Assembly: GCF_002217435.1 (NCBI RefSeq)
Contig: NZ_MUHF01000029.1
Coordinates: 22,559 to 86,558 of the forward strand
Direction: 5' to 3'
Source of the DNA: Flavobacterium reichenbachii
Lineage (GTDB): Bacteria > Bacteroidota > Bacteroidia > Flavobacteriales > Flavobacteriaceae
Length of the DNA: 64,000 nt
The first letter of the stretch is position 1. Each line of letters begins with the position of its first letter. A program made the position numbers and the translations under genes. The notes under the pieces are model-generated. The model ran no database searches. It saw only the letters and a program-made list of their open reading frames with translations, and was not told the origin of the DNA. Of this stretch, positions 28,496 through 37,949 are shown one piece after another.

Positions 28496-30967
28496 ATGTT
28501 GTACAGTTTTCTAAAAAAATATCTTTTCTTGTTTTGTATGCTGATGGGATCCTATATCCATGCACAGCAGGATTTAAAACTTCAATATAACCAGCCGGCA
28601 GTAGAATGGACGGAAGCGCTCCCAATTGGAAACGGAACTCTTGGCGCAATGATTTTTGGACGTGTGGATACCGAATTAATTCAGCTGAACGAAGCTACTT
28701 TGTGGAGCGGTGGACCGGTGCAGAAAAATGTAAATCCAAATGCTTTTAAAAACCTTGCTCTGATCAGAGATGAACTTAAGAAGGAAAATTATCAAAAAGC
28801 GTATGACCTGACTAAAAACATGCAGGGGGCTTACAGTGAAAGTTTTATGCCATTGGGAGATCTTATTCTGACACAGGATTTTGGCGGACATAAACCAGAT
28901 TTGTACAACCGAAGCCTTGATATACAAACAGGACTGGCGGTAACTAATTTTAAAATTGACGGTGTACAATACAAAAGAGAACTATTTGCTTCGGCGCCGG
29001 CGCAGTGTATTATAATTAAACTTTCGGCTGATCAATTGAAAAAACTTTCTGTTACAATTGATGCAGGGAGTCTCTTAAAAAACGAAAAAATAATACAAAA
29101 TCAGTCTTTGGTTTTAAAAGGAAAAGCGCCTTCACACTCAGATCCTAATTATATTGATTACAATAAAGAACCTGTTATTTACACCGATACAACTGGATGC
29201 AGAGGCATGCGTTTTGAATTAATTATTAAACCGATTGTAAAAGATGGTGCGGTAAGTTACGAGGGAAATAAATTAGTGATTAAAAATGCAAGTGAGATTA
29301 TACTTTTCGTTTCGGCAGCAACGAGTTTCAATGGTTTTGATAAATGCCCGGACAGTGAAGGAAAAGACGAACATAAATTTGCAGAAATTCCAATTAAAAA
29401 AGCAACGGGTAAAAAATATGATAATTTATTAAAAGAACATGTTGCAGATTTTCAGCATTTCTTCAACAGGGTTTCTTTAAAATTGAATGAAAAAGAAACC
29501 AATAAATCCAATCTGGCGACTGACGAAAGGCTGATGCAATATGCTAAAGGAGAGAAAGATTCCGGCCTTGAAGCGCTGTTCTTTCAATATGGTCGTTATT
29601 TACTAATTTCTTCATCCCGTACGCATAACGTTCCTGCGAACCTGCAGGGAATTTGGAATAATAAACTTCGTGCGCCATGGAGCAGTAATTACACGACCAA
29701 CATCAATTTGCAGATGAATTACTGGCCTGTAGAATCGGGAAGTTTATCTGAATTGTTTTTTCCGCTTGACGAATTCATTAAAAATGTTTCGGTAACAGGA
29801 GCAGAAACGGCCAAAAGTTTTTATCACGCGAGCGGATGGGTGCTGCACCATAATTCAGACATTTGGGCGGCCACAAACCCTGTAGGTGATTTTGGAAAAG
29901 GAGATCCTATGTGGGCCAACTGGTATATGGGAGCCAACTGGCTGAGCAGGCATTTATGGGAACATTATCAATATACGGGAGACAAAGCATATCTTAAAAA
30001 AGTCTATCCAATTATAAAAGGTGCTGCACAATTTAGTTTAGACTGGCTTCAGGAAGATCAGAATGGTTATTTGGTAACGATGCCTTCTACTTCGCCGGAA
30101 AATAAATATTATTATGATGGAAAAAAGCAGGGAACAGTAACCACAGCTTCTACCATGGATATTGCTATTATCAAAGATTTATTTGAAAATACCAGAGAAG
30201 CATCTAAAGTTCTTGACATTGATTCTGAATTCAGACAAACTCTCGATAAAGCTTCGTCAAAATTATTTCCTTTTAAAATAGGAAGTAAAGGACAGCTTTT
30301 AGAATGGTATAAGGATTTTGAAGAAGAAGATCCGCATCACAGACATACCTCTCATCTTTACGCACTGCATCCGGCAGATTTAATATCGCCTCTTAAAACA
30401 CCAGAACTCGCCGCGGCTGCAAAACGCACCTTAGAACTACGTGGTGACGACGGTACGGGATGGAGTCTTGCCTGGAAAGTAAATATGTGGGCTCGACTTT
30501 TGGACGGAAATCACGCTTACAAGCTCTTTAAAAATCAGCTTAGACTTACCAAAGACAATGATTCTGAATATAGCGGACATGGCGGTTGTTATCCTAATCT
30601 GTTTGATGCTCATCCGCCTTTTCAAATTGACGGCAATTTTGCAGGAACCGCCGGAGTAATCGAGATGCTGATGCAAAGTCAGAATAAAGAAATCCAGCTG
30701 CTTCCTGCTCTGCCAGATTCTTGGTCAGAGGGCGAAATTAAAGGTATTACGGCTAAAGGAAATTTTATTGTAGATATAAACTGGAACGGAGGCAAAATGA
30801 TTCATTCAAAAATTCTATCTAAAAACGGCGGAACTTGTACGGTGAGATCGGCTGAGCCTTTTATAATTGAGAAACTGAATTTAAAAAGCAAAAAATCGGC
30901 AATAGGTTATACCGTTGTTTTCGAAACTAAAAAAGAAGAATCTTATATACTAAAACCGATAAATTAG
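28496..30967 (+). CDS. GH95 alpha-L-fucosidase / alpha-L-galactosidase, secreted
   Basis: An 823-residue GH95 enzyme with a signal peptide ending HAQ. It opens with PAVEWTEALPIGNGTLGAMI, which is diagnostic, and contains TTNINLQMNYWP with the catalytic Asn pair (N402, N404), EEEDPHHRHTSHLYALHP and RGDDGTGWSLAWK. The family removes alpha-1,2-linked L-fucose or, in plant-glycan loci, L-galactose; which one applies cannot be read from sequence. The nearby GH28/GH2/GH51 set suggests a pectic or xyloglucan-type L-sugar cap. It is the last enzyme of the operon; a repeat element and then a terminator follow. Confidence 0.94.
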   Translation: MLYSFLKKYLFLFCMLMGSYIHAQQDLKLQYNQPAVEWTEALPIGNGTLGAMIFGRVDTELIQLNEATLWSGGPVQKNVNPNAFKNLALIRDELKKENYQKAYDLTKNMQGAYSESFMPLGDLILTQDFGGHKPDLYNRSLDIQTGLAVTNFKIDGVQYKRELFASAPAQCIIIKLSADQLKKLSVTIDAGSLLKNEKIIQNQSLVLKGKAPSHSDPNYIDYNKEPVIYTDTTGCRGMRFELIIKPIVKDGAVSYEGNKLVIKNASEIILFVSAATSFNGFDKCPDSEGKDEHKFAEIPIKKATGKKYDNLLKEHVADFQHFFNRVSLKLNEKETNKSNLATDERLMQYAKGEKDSGLEALFFQYGRYLLISSSRTHNVPANLQGIWNNKLRAPWSSNYTTNINLQMNYWPVESGSLSELFFPLDEFIKNVSVTGAETAKSFYHASGWVLHHNSDIWAATNPVGDFGKGDPMWANWYMGANWLSRHLWEHYQYTGDKAYLKKVYPIIKGAAQFSLDWLQEDQNGYLVTMPSTSPENKYYYDGKKQGTVTTASTMDIAIIKDLFENTREASKVLDIDSEFRQTLDKASSKLFPFKIGSKGQLLEWYKDFEEEDPHHRHTSHLYALHPADLISPLKTPELAAAAKRTLELRGDDGTGWSLAWKVNMWARLLDGNHAYKLFKNQLRLTKDNDSEYSGHGGCYPNLFDAHPPFQIDGNFAGTAGVIEMLMQSQNKEIQLLPALPDSWSEGEIKGITAKGNFIVDINWNGGKMIHSKILSKNGGTCTVRSAEPFIIEKLNLKSKKSAIGYTVVFETKKEESYILKPIN

Positions 30968-31009
30968 ATTTAAAGATAAACCCGTTGTGCGTAATTAGTA
31001 AAAAGATAA

Positions 31010-31150
31010 TTTAACACATAGAAGCATAGATTTTTTAGTATTTAGAAAAGATAATTTTAAAAAATCTTGATTTTCGCACATAGCTATGTTTGTTAATACA
31101 AGTAAAACGCCTTTTATAAGTATGCAAAATCTATGCTTCTATGTGTTAAA
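31010..31150 (+). repeat. ~140-bp inverted-repeat element, copy 4
   Basis: Perfect 25-bp terminal arms (31010-31034 and 31126-31150) surround a centre with CACATAGCTATGTTTGTT. The variable triplet is AAG on the left and CTT on the right, fully compensated. It lies between the GH95 stop and the terminator at 31214. Confidence 0.92.
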
Positions 31151-31213
31151 ATAATTACACTTAACAGGCAGGTTGGAACATAAAAAGTATGTTCGAGCCG
31201 TAATATAATATTC

Positions 31214-31255
31214 AAAGAGTTAGAATGTTTGTAAAAACATTTTAGCTCTTTTTTT
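31214..31255 (+). terminator. intrinsic terminator of the glycosidase operon
   Basis: Arms AAAGAGTTAGAATGTTT and AAACATTTTAGCTCTTT form a long hairpin with a 4-nt loop, followed by a further T-run. It closes the transcript that ends with GH95, about 250 bp after the stop codon. Confidence 0.85.
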
Positions 31256-31410
31256 ATTGATTTTTATTTTGAACAGTCTTTAAACGCAACGTTCCAGTGC
31301 TATCTTTTTTAATGTATTCGGCTTTAAAAAACATTTAAAGCTCTAATTAATGCTGTCCATTTAGAAAAATTCTTACACGGTTTAAAATTTTGTATTGACT
31401 TTAAGTATTT

Positions 31411-31440
31411 GTATTACAGTATTTTGAATTTTTGTAATAC
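31411..31440. promoter_or_regulatory. inverted repeat upstream of the SusC promoter, candidate operator
   Basis: GTATTAC (31411-31417) and GTAATAC (31434-31440) are inverted copies 16 nt apart, about 40 bp before the proposed -33 element. It could be a binding site of the AraC-type output domain of the HTCS; this is a guess from position and symmetry. Confidence 0.3.
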
Positions 31441-31480
31441 ATTTAATTAACATTTTTTTTTCAAAAAATACAGTTAAAAT

Positions 31481-31510
31481 TTTGGTTTTGAATTTTTTAA
31501 TTTACCTTTG
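31481..31510 (+). promoter_or_regulatory. Bacteroidota-type promoter for the SusC/SusD pair at 31.9 kb
   Basis: TTTG (31481-31484), an 18-nt spacer and TACCTTTG (31503-31510) fit the consensus. The start of transcription would leave a leader of roughly 370 nt before the SusC ATG. The stretch 31261-31890 holds no gene that I can see. Confidence 0.55.
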
Positions 31511-31527
31511 TTCTATCAAATTAGTAG
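31511..31527 (+). promoter_or_regulatory. 17-mer shared with the fecR upstream region (copy 1)
   Basis: TTCTATCAAATTAGTAG directly follows the -7 box, so it would lie at the start of the transcript. The identical 17-mer occurs at 40260-40276. The core is near-palindromic (CTA at one end, TAG at the other). Confidence 0.5.
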
Positions 31528-31766
31528 AATATAAAAATAGTTATTAAATAAGGATTAAAGACTCAAAGAGATTTCATTTTTAAACATGCCGAAACCATTA
31601 AGTAATTGAGAGCTTACTAGTTATCGCTGTTAAAATCCTTCACCCTAATTCACACAAATTTTTTAATAAGACCGCTCCTTAATTTTAGGGTCGAAATCTT
31701 ATAGAATCAATTCAAATAATAATAATTCAAAATAAGTATAAATGAAGAAACGAATGTGTTGCAGAT

Positions 31767-31799
31767 AAAAAAAAACCATTCCTGTTCCAGCAGAAATGG
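31767..31799 (-). terminator. minus-strand intrinsic terminator in the SusC leader (antisense RNA end)
   Basis: Read on the minus strand, a 9-bp stem (CCATTTCTG with CAGGAATGG, 6-nt loop) is followed by nine T. One pair is U-G on the minus strand but would be a C-A mismatch on the plus strand. It lies 92-124 bp before the SusC start. No minus-strand gene is present to be terminated. Confidence 0.6.
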
Positions 31800-31890
31800 C
31801 GAAGCTTAAAGAAATTGTACATCTCTATAAGGAAAGCGAGAATGGTTATCCATTTGAGGCTCACCTTATTTATTAAACTAAAACAAAGTA

Positions 31891-34800
31891 ATGAAAAAAA
31901 AATTAAATATATATACATGGTTATGTATTTTGTTGATTTCCATAGGGGTTAAAGCTCAAGAAACGAAACCTTTAATCCAGTCAAAACTTGAAGGAATCGT
32001 ACTAGATGCTGCTACAAAAGAGCCTGTTATTGGGGCTTCAGTAAATATTAAAGGAACTACACATGGAGTTTTAACAGATTTTGATGGAAAGTTTTATTTC
32101 CAAACAGGACAAAAACTTCCTTATACGCTGATAGTAAGTTTTCTGGGATATAAAAAAGTAGAAACTGTAGTTAGTGAAAATTCGGTTGTCATTAATCTTA
32201 CTCAGGAACCGAATGCGCTGTCAGAAGTTGTAGTTACTGCGCTGGGTATTTCAAAAGAGAAAAAATCTTTAGGATATACTACACAGTCACTTAAGAACAA
32301 AGAAATAGCAGATACAAAAGAAACCAATTTTCTAAATAGTCTTTCTGGTAAACTGGCAGGAGTACGCATCACCAATTCGCAGGGAGATATGGGATCTTCA
32401 CGTATTATTATTCGTGGAGAAACTTCTATATCTGGAAACAACCAGCCCTTATTTGTGGTAGATGGAATCCCTGTTGATAATTCTCAGTTGAATACTGTTG
32501 GCGGTGCTAGTGCTTCTAGAGACTTTAGAAATGCTGTTGCCGATTTGAATCCTCAGGATATTGAAACATTAACAGTATTAAAAGGGCCTAATGCTGCAGC
32601 TCTTTATGGTTCTCGTGCGGCACATGGTGTTGTTTTGATTACTACAAAATCAGGAAAAGGAAATAATGGACTGGGTGTAACCTTTAATACAGGTGTAACA
32701 ATCTCTCAAGTGGCTACTTTACCTAAATTTCAAAATGGATACGGACAAGGTTCAAACGGATTGTTTAGCTATGTAGACGGTAAAGGAGGGGGAATTAATG
32801 ATGGAGTTGATGAAAGCTGGGGACCTAAATTGGACGGGCGTCTTATTCCGCAATTTTATTCAAACGGTCAGGCAGTTCCTTTTGTGGCGCATCCTAATAA
32901 TGTAAAAGATTATTTTAATACAGGGATTACGCTTGATAATAGTATTTCTGTGGCTCAATCGAGTGACAAAGCAGATTTTCGTTTAGGAGTAAATAATCAA
33001 AAACAGACTGGAGTAGTACCTAATAGTGAAATAAACAAAACAAACTTTACGGTCAACACTAATTATCAAATATCTAAAAATGTAAAAGTTGGTGTAACTG
33101 CAAACTACATTGTTACAGATGCTCCAGCGCTGCCGGGTGGTCCATCGGGCGGACGTGCTGCGGGTGTAATGCTTCAATTTATTTGGTTCGGACGTCAGGT
33201 AGATATCGATCAGCTTAGAAATAACAGAAATGTTAACTGGAACAACAGTTATTACAGCAATCCGTATTGGAACGCTTATTATAATACTACAAGTCAGCAG
33301 CGTAACCGTATAATTGGTGATATCCATTTGGATGCAAAGCTTGCTGAGGGACTTAATTTTAAATTCCGTACAGGAGTCGATTATTATAACGATCGTAGAA
33401 AATATACAATTAAATACGGTACAAACGGAACTCCTTTCGGGTCGTATGCTGAAGATGCTTATACAGTAAGCGAAAGAAATACAGAAGGTATTTTTACCTA
33501 CACTAAAAAACTAAGTGATGATTTTAGTCTGGATGCTCTTGGCGGATTCAATATTCGTAACCACAGCGATGCCAACAATTATCAAAAAGCACCACGTCTG
33601 GCAGTTCCGGATTTATATACGTTGACCAATTCAAGAGATCCGTTAACGTCATCTAACTCATTATCGAGATTGAGAGTTTATAGTGCATATGCATCAGCAC
33701 AACTGGGGTATAGAAATTACGCTTACTTAAATCTTACGGCTCGTAATGACTGGTCGTCGACTTTACCAAGCAGCAACAGATCTTATTTTTATCCTTCTGT
33801 TAATGGTAGTTTAGTCTTATCAGAAGCGTTAAATTTAAAAGGTAATACATTAGATTTGTTAAAGTTACGTGCGGGATGGTCTGAAGTTGGTAACGATGCA
33901 GATCCGTATCAATTGTCTACGGTTTATAATTTTCAAACTGCATTTGACGGAAATCCGATTCAAACCTCTTCTCAAAAGAAACTCAATGAAAACTTGAAAC
34001 CGGAAACTACTCGTTCTACCGAATTAGGTTTGGAAGCTTCTTTCTGGAAAAACAGATTACATTTTGATTTTGCTTATTATAACACCAATAGTTTTGACCA
34101 GATTCTGGAAATAAAAACTACTGCTTCGAGCGGTTATAATTCGCAATTAATTAATGCAGGTAAAATAAATAATAATGGTATAGAAATTCAATTGGATGGA
34201 AGCCCTATTCAAACTGAAAAGTTTAAATGGAATGTGGGTGTAAATTATTCTAAGAATACAAGCAAAGTAGAGGTTCTGGATTATGATAAACAGATTCAAA
34301 ACTACACTATTGGTTCTACAGGAGGTGTTGATGTACTGGCATCTGTAGGACAACCTTACGGCGCACTTTATGGTACAGCTTATCTTCGTGATGCAAATGG
34401 AAATATTGTTGTAGACAGCAAAGGACTTCCAAGAGCAGATTCGCAAAAGAAAGTTTTAGGACATTATACTCCGGACTTTATTGGTGGAATTACAAATACG
34501 TTGACTTATAAAAATATTGAATTATCATTTCTTGTTGATGCAAGCGTAGGTGGAGAAATTTTTTCCGGAACAAACAGAACCGGTACTTACACTGGTGTAC
34601 TGGCAGAAACTCTTGCAGGTCGTGATGCAGCAAATGGCGGATTAAGTTACTATAATGTGGGAACTACAAAAACCTTACTTACAGGAGCTGCTCCAAATGG
34701 AACAACAGTATATGATAACGGAGTTATTTTTGATGGAGTATTTGCAGATGGAACTCCTAATAATCAGATAATTACTGCGCAGGAATATCATAAAGCGTCT

Positions 34801-35073
34801 TACAATATCAGCGAAGCTTTTATTTATAGTTCAACTTTTGTAAAACTAAGAGAAATAAAACTGGCATATAATTTTAATAAGTCATTTGCTAAAAAACTTG
34901 GATTGCAGGGAGCTAGTATTACTGCTGTAGGCCGCAATCTTTTCTTTATCTATAAAGATGCACCAAATATTGATCCTGAAACAGCTTTCAATACCGGAAA
35001 TGCACAAGGATTGGAGAGTTTATCTCTGCCAACTACCAGAAATTTCAGTCTTAATGTTAATCTTAAATTTTAA
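31891..35073 (+). CDS. SusC/RagA-family TonB-dependent outer-membrane transporter (no STN domain)
   Basis: A 1060-residue TonB-dependent porin for oligomer uptake. After the signal peptide (to VKAQ) there is a carboxypeptidase-regulatory-like domain (~33-110), the TonB-box/plug region with SEVVVTALGIS, NQPLFVVDGIPVDNS and LYGSRAAHGVVLITTK, and a C-terminal 22-strand barrel ending SLNVNLKF. There is no N-terminal STN signalling domain, in contrast with the two SusC proteins further right, so it is not tied to an anti-sigma factor. It is separated from the enzyme operon by a terminator and has its own promoter and a long leader. SusD follows after 11 bp. It is probably controlled by the HTCS of the same locus. 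Confidence 0.96.
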   Translation: MKKKLNIYTWLCILLISIGVKAQETKPLIQSKLEGIVLDAATKEPVIGASVNIKGTTHGVLTDFDGKFYFQTGQKLPYTLIVSFLGYKKVETVVSENSVVINLTQEPNALSEVVVTALGISKEKKSLGYTTQSLKNKEIADTKETNFLNSLSGKLAGVRITNSQGDMGSSRIIIRGETSISGNNQPLFVVDGIPVDNSQLNTVGGASASRDFRNAVADLNPQDIETLTVLKGPNAAALYGSRAAHGVVLITTKSGKGNNGLGVTFNTGVTISQVATLPKFQNGYGQGSNGLFSYVDGKGGGINDGVDESWGPKLDGRLIPQFYSNGQAVPFVAHPNNVKDYFNTGITLDNSISVAQSSDKADFRLGVNNQKQTGVVPNSEINKTNFTVNTNYQISKNVKVGVTANYIVTDAPALPGGPSGGRAAGVMLQFIWFGRQVDIDQLRNNRNVNWNNSYYSNPYWNAYYNTTSQQRNRIIGDIHLDAKLAEGLNFKFRTGVDYYNDRRKYTIKYGTNGTPFGSYAEDAYTVSERNTEGIFTYTKKLSDDFSLDALGGFNIRNHSDANNYQKAPRLAVPDLYTLTNSRDPLTSSNSLSRLRVYSAYASAQLGYRNYAYLNLTARNDWSSTLPSSNRSYFYPSVNGSLVLSEALNLKGNTLDLLKLRAGWSEVGNDADPYQLSTVYNFQTAFDGNPIQTSSQKKLNENLKPETTRSTELGLEASFWKNRLHFDFAYYNTNSFDQILEIKTTASSGYNSQLINAGKINNNGIEIQLDGSPIQTEKFKWNVGVNYSKNTSKVEVLDYDKQIQNYTIGSTGGVDVLASVGQPYGALYGTAYLRDANGNIVVDSKGLPRADSQKKVLGHYTPDFIGGITNTLTYKNIELSFLVDASVGGEIFSGTNRTGTYTGVLAETLAGRDAANGGLSYYNVGTTKTLLTGAAPNGTTVYDNGVIFDGVFADGTPNNQIITAQEYHKASYNISEAFIYSSTFVKLREIKLAYNFNKSFAKKLGLQGASITAVGRNLFFIYKDAPNIDPETAFNTGNAQGLESLSLPTTRNFSLNVNLKF

Positions 35074-35084
35074 AACACAGAATC

Positions 35085-36509
35085 ATGCTTAAAAAACTTT
35101 CCTATATAACGTTGTTTGCATTGACATTGAGTTCTTGCAGCGATACCTTGGATGATATTAACAAAAATCCAAACGCAACCGAAACACCATTGCCGCCATA
35201 CTTGTTAACAGGAACCTTAAAACAAGGTGCTGACTTGTACTGGGGTTCAGAAAATAACTTTAACTCGTCTTTGCTGTTTGTGCAGCATTGGGCTAAAATT
35301 CAATATACAGAACCAGACCGATTTGATGTATCGAACACTTCTTTTACTTCTTTGTGGAATACAGGATATGCAACTCTGATTACAGATCTGAACACGATTC
35401 TGAATTTTTCTGATGCAGAGGCAAATCCAAATTACAAAGGAATTGCACTAACACTTCGTTCATGGACATTTTTATTGCTTACAGATGCCTACGGAAGTAT
35501 TCCTTATAAAGAAGCAGGTCAAAAAGTAACACCAGCATATAATACTCAAAAGGAAGTTTACACAGGACTCCTTGAAGATTTAAAACAAGCCCAATCATTA
35601 TTAAATACAGCGAGCGGGACTGTAACAGGTGATTTGGTTTATAAAGGAGATATTTCTAAATGGAAAAAGCTCGTGAATTCACTTCGTTTGCGTATAGCGT
35701 TGAAAATTTCAGATAAAGAACCTGCTTTGGCTAAACAGGCTGCGATTGATGCAACTACAGATGCAGCGGGAGTATTCAGCAGTAATAATGATACTTTTAA
35801 GTTTACTTACATCAGTTCGCCTCAGCAAAATCCAGCTTCTGCCTGGTTTGAAACGCGTGATGATTTTCGTATTTCAAAAACATTAGTTGATAAATTAACA
35901 GAATTATCAGATCCTCGTCTGCCTGTTTATGCACAGCTTCCATCAGATGCAAGTGTAGGGAAATATGTAGGAGGCGGTAACGGATTATCAAACAGTGATG
36001 CCAACAGCCAGGGTTTTGCTAAAACATCCAAACCGGGTACTTACTTCCTGACATCGGCATCGCCTGCTGTAATTGTTTCGTATTCCGAAGTGCTTTTTAA
36101 TCTTTCTGAAGCAGTCGCTCGTGGTTATATTGCCGGAGATGCAGAACAGCTTTACAATAGTGCGATTACGGCATCATTGAATCAATTTGGTATTACCAAT
36201 ACTGCCACTATAGCAGCTTATCTTAATCAGGCAAGTGTAAAGTACGATGCGACAAATTATGCCAAATCGATAGGTACACAAAAATGGATCGCATTCTACG
36301 GACAAGGTCTTGACGCTTTTGCAGAATGGAGAAGACTGGATTATCCGGTATTAACAGCTGGTCCGGCTTCAGTTCTGGAAGGAAAAATACCTTCGCGTTT
36401 CTTTTATCCAGGTACAGAGCAATCATTAAATGGAAAAAGTTACCAAGCAGCAGTTTCTATTCAGGGAAAAGATCTGCTGACTACAAAACTGTGGTTTGAT
36501 GCAAAATAA
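35085..36509 (+). CDS. SusD-like surface lipoprotein (SusD-like_2 type)
   Basis: A 474-residue SusD/RagB-superfamily lipoprotein with lipobox LSSC (Cys ~18) and the typical mature start SDTLDDINKNPNATE. The sequence fits the branch with Pfam SusD-like_2 rather than the classical SusD of the other loci. FVQHWAKIQYTEPDRF, GIALTLRSWTFLLLTDAYG and SVKYDATNYAKSIGTQKW with AFAEWRRLDYP near the C-terminus support this. It would form the lid of the SusC barrel encoded 11 bp upstream. The gene ends 34 bp before a strong bidirectional terminator, so SusC and SusD form a two-gene transcript. Confidence 0.93.
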   Translation: MLKKLSYITLFALTLSSCSDTLDDINKNPNATETPLPPYLLTGTLKQGADLYWGSENNFNSSLLFVQHWAKIQYTEPDRFDVSNTSFTSLWNTGYATLITDLNTILNFSDAEANPNYKGIALTLRSWTFLLLTDAYGSIPYKEAGQKVTPAYNTQKEVYTGLLEDLKQAQSLLNTASGTVTGDLVYKGDISKWKKLVNSLRLRIALKISDKEPALAKQAAIDATTDAAGVFSSNNDTFKFTYISSPQQNPASAWFETRDDFRISKTLVDKLTELSDPRLPVYAQLPSDASVGKYVGGGNGLSNSDANSQGFAKTSKPGTYFLTSASPAVIVSYSEVLFNLSEAVARGYIAGDAEQLYNSAITASLNQFGITNTATIAAYLNQASVKYDATNYAKSIGTQKWIAFYGQGLDAFAEWRRLDYPVLTAGPASVLEGKIPSRFFYPGTEQSLNGKSYQAAVSIQGKDLLTTKLWFDAK

Positions 36510-36543
36510 GATCATTCCGAAAGGAGTAAATTAAATACTAAAC

Positions 36544-36579
36544 AAAAAAAAGCTAAATCGTAAGATTTAGCTTTTTTTT
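36544..36579. terminator. bidirectional intrinsic terminator
   Basis: A perfect 16-bp stem (arms 36544-36559 and 36564-36579) with loop GTAA has eight A on the left and eight T on the right, so it works in both directions. It serves the SusCD pair (+) and the minus-strand lipoprotein that ends at 36598. Confidence 0.92.
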
Positions 36580-36597
36580 GTTTGATACTGAAGAAAT

Positions 36598-37140
36598 TTA
36601 CATTGTAACCCGACTAATCTCTTTTGATAAAAACCATTGATTATTTTTTTTGGAATATACTTCAACAATTCCACAACCTATGGAATAATAAATTAGCGCT
36701 TTATCTTTCTCTTCATTGAAAACCAAAAAAATAATTGTCATCAGCTCAGAATTATTAAAATTCCTTGTAAAATATTCATTAAAGTTAGCATTAGGGTTTT
36801 TTCTTTTATACTTATAAAAATTTTCAAAATCAAAAACCTTGTAGGTATCCAACACTGCAGGTCTTTTATTGGCAATAGAGTTTTTAGGAATACTTTGTAG
36901 TATTATATTTTTTTTTAAATAAGTTGTATCAACTTGACTATCTTCAATCCAGTATTTAAGAGCTAGAGAATCACCGTAAGCTACATATTTAATTTTTTTG
37001 AAGTTGTAAACATTTGTTTTAAGGTTAATAAAATTTTCAAAAAAATGATCTATTTCTTCTTGTTCAGTTTTTTGATAAAAATTACTATGATTGCAGCCAA
37101 AAATTATAAAAACAATTAAATAAAAAGTACATTTAATCAT
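36598..37140 (-). CDS. hypothetical lipoprotein
   Basis: I do not recognise this 180-residue protein. It has a lipoprotein signal (hydrophobic stretch, then IIFGC with Cys ~15) and a mature domain with YVAYGDSLALKYWIE and ELMTIIFLVFNEEKDKALIYYSIGCG, which could be a small alpha/beta fold. A single cysteine remains in the mature part. It is transcribed toward the bidirectional terminator and away from the small CxxC membrane-protein gene. Its base composition is more AT-rich than that of the PUL genes, which may mean a different origin. No function is proposed. Confidence 0.75.
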   Translation of the reverse strand: MIKCTFYLIVFIIFGCNHSNFYQKTEQEEIDHFFENFINLKTNVYNFKKIKYVAYGDSLALKYWIEDSQVDTTYLKKNIILQSIPKNSIANKRPAVLDTYKVFDFENFYKYKRKNPNANFNEYFTRNFNNSELMTIIFLVFNEEKDKALIYYSIGCGIVEVYSKKNNQWFLSKEISRVTM

Positions 37141-37274
37141 ACGAAGGAAACTTTATATTAATACTATTTATGTTGAATGTAAGTGTTTATTTTTTACAAA
37201 AACTAATGAAATTTTGAGGTTGAGTAAACTAGGAAAGATATTCGCGAAATTGCTTGTAAATAAATTTTTAACAA

Positions 37275-37499
37275 ATGAACCAAATAAATAAAATAACTAG
37301 AAATTGTTTTTTCAAATTACTCTTTATTAATGTCTTTTTAATACTGCTTTATCAGCTTAATCAGCCGCTTTGTGAACCTTGCATTAGTGTAAACGATTGT
37401 CCTCCATGTATTTCGGGAGAACAGTATTTTATAATTTATTTCGGAATATTATTAAATATTTTATTTAGTGTCTATTGTATTTATAAAAATAAAAGGTAG
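37275..37499 (+). CDS. small membrane protein with two CxxC motifs
   Basis: A 74-residue protein with two hydrophobic helices (about residues 11-27 and 52-69). The loop between them contains CEPC and CPPC spaced as C-x2-C-x5-C-x2-C. No family comes to mind. Such a loop could bind a metal ion (zinc, iron or copper) or take part in thiol exchange at the outer face of the inner membrane. The start is supported by AT-rich text after TTTTTAACAA, without a strong ribosome site. The gene stands alone between the divergent lipoprotein gene and the convergent HxlR gene. It could be a chance reading frame, but the ordered helix-loop-helix design argues for a real protein. Confidence 0.55.
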   Translation: MNQINKITRNCFFKLLFINVFLILLYQLNQPLCEPCISVNDCPPCISGEQYFIIYFGILLNILFSVYCIYKNKR

Positions 37500-37557
37500 T
37501 GTAATATAAAGGAAATTAAATCAATTTAATTTATTAAATCCAATCCTTAAAAATGAA

Positions 37558-37935
37558 TTATTTAAGAGATTCGATAATTTTTTCTCTATGAGTAATTCCC
37601 CAATTTACTAAAGTTTCTGTAACAGGCAGAACAGATTTTCCGTATTCGGTAATAGCGTAAACTACCGTTACGGGTTTTGTATCTTGTGCAGCCCTGCTGA
37701 TCAGTAAATTGATTTCTAGTTCTTTAAGTTCTTTGCTGAGCATTTTGGCCGAAATGCCATCGATCTCGCGCTGCATTTTTTTAAAATGAATAACCTGATG
37801 CGTTCTATTGGTTAAAAATCGTAGAATCATCAATTTCCATTTACCGCCCAAAACATCAAGACTGTCTCGCATTGCCATAAGTTCTTCAGAACAATTGGCT
37901 TCTCTAAGTACTCCGTTATCGTTAATTTTTGCCAT
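37558..37935 (-). CDS. HxlR-family transcriptional regulator
   Basis: A 125-residue winged-helix regulator of the HxlR/YodB family. The signature is DVLGGKWKLMILRFL near residue 30, followed by FKKMQREIDGISAKMLSKEL and the wing with VVYAITEYGKSVLP. A cysteine at residue 15 (EANCSEELM) is in the N-terminal area where YodB-type sensors carry their reactive cysteine. It is divergent from a quinone-oxidoreductase/cupin operon, with a 14-bp perfect palindrome in the 92-bp gap. This is the usual layout for a repressor that answers to quinones or other electrophiles and controls the neighbouring reductase. The sensing role is inference. Confidence 0.93.
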   Translation of the reverse strand: MAKINDNGVLREANCSEELMAMRDSLDVLGGKWKLMILRFLTNRTHQVIHFKKMQREIDGISAKMLSKELKELEINLLISRAAQDTKPVTVVYAITEYGKSVLPVTETLVNWGITHREKIIESLK

Positions 37936-37949
37936 ACTAGTTTCTCTTT

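Noticed and set aside
31727..31918. Minus-strand 63-codon frame across the SusC leader
   Set aside because: It runs through the minus-strand terminator hairpin and has no protein-like pattern; an untranslated antisense RNA is more likely.
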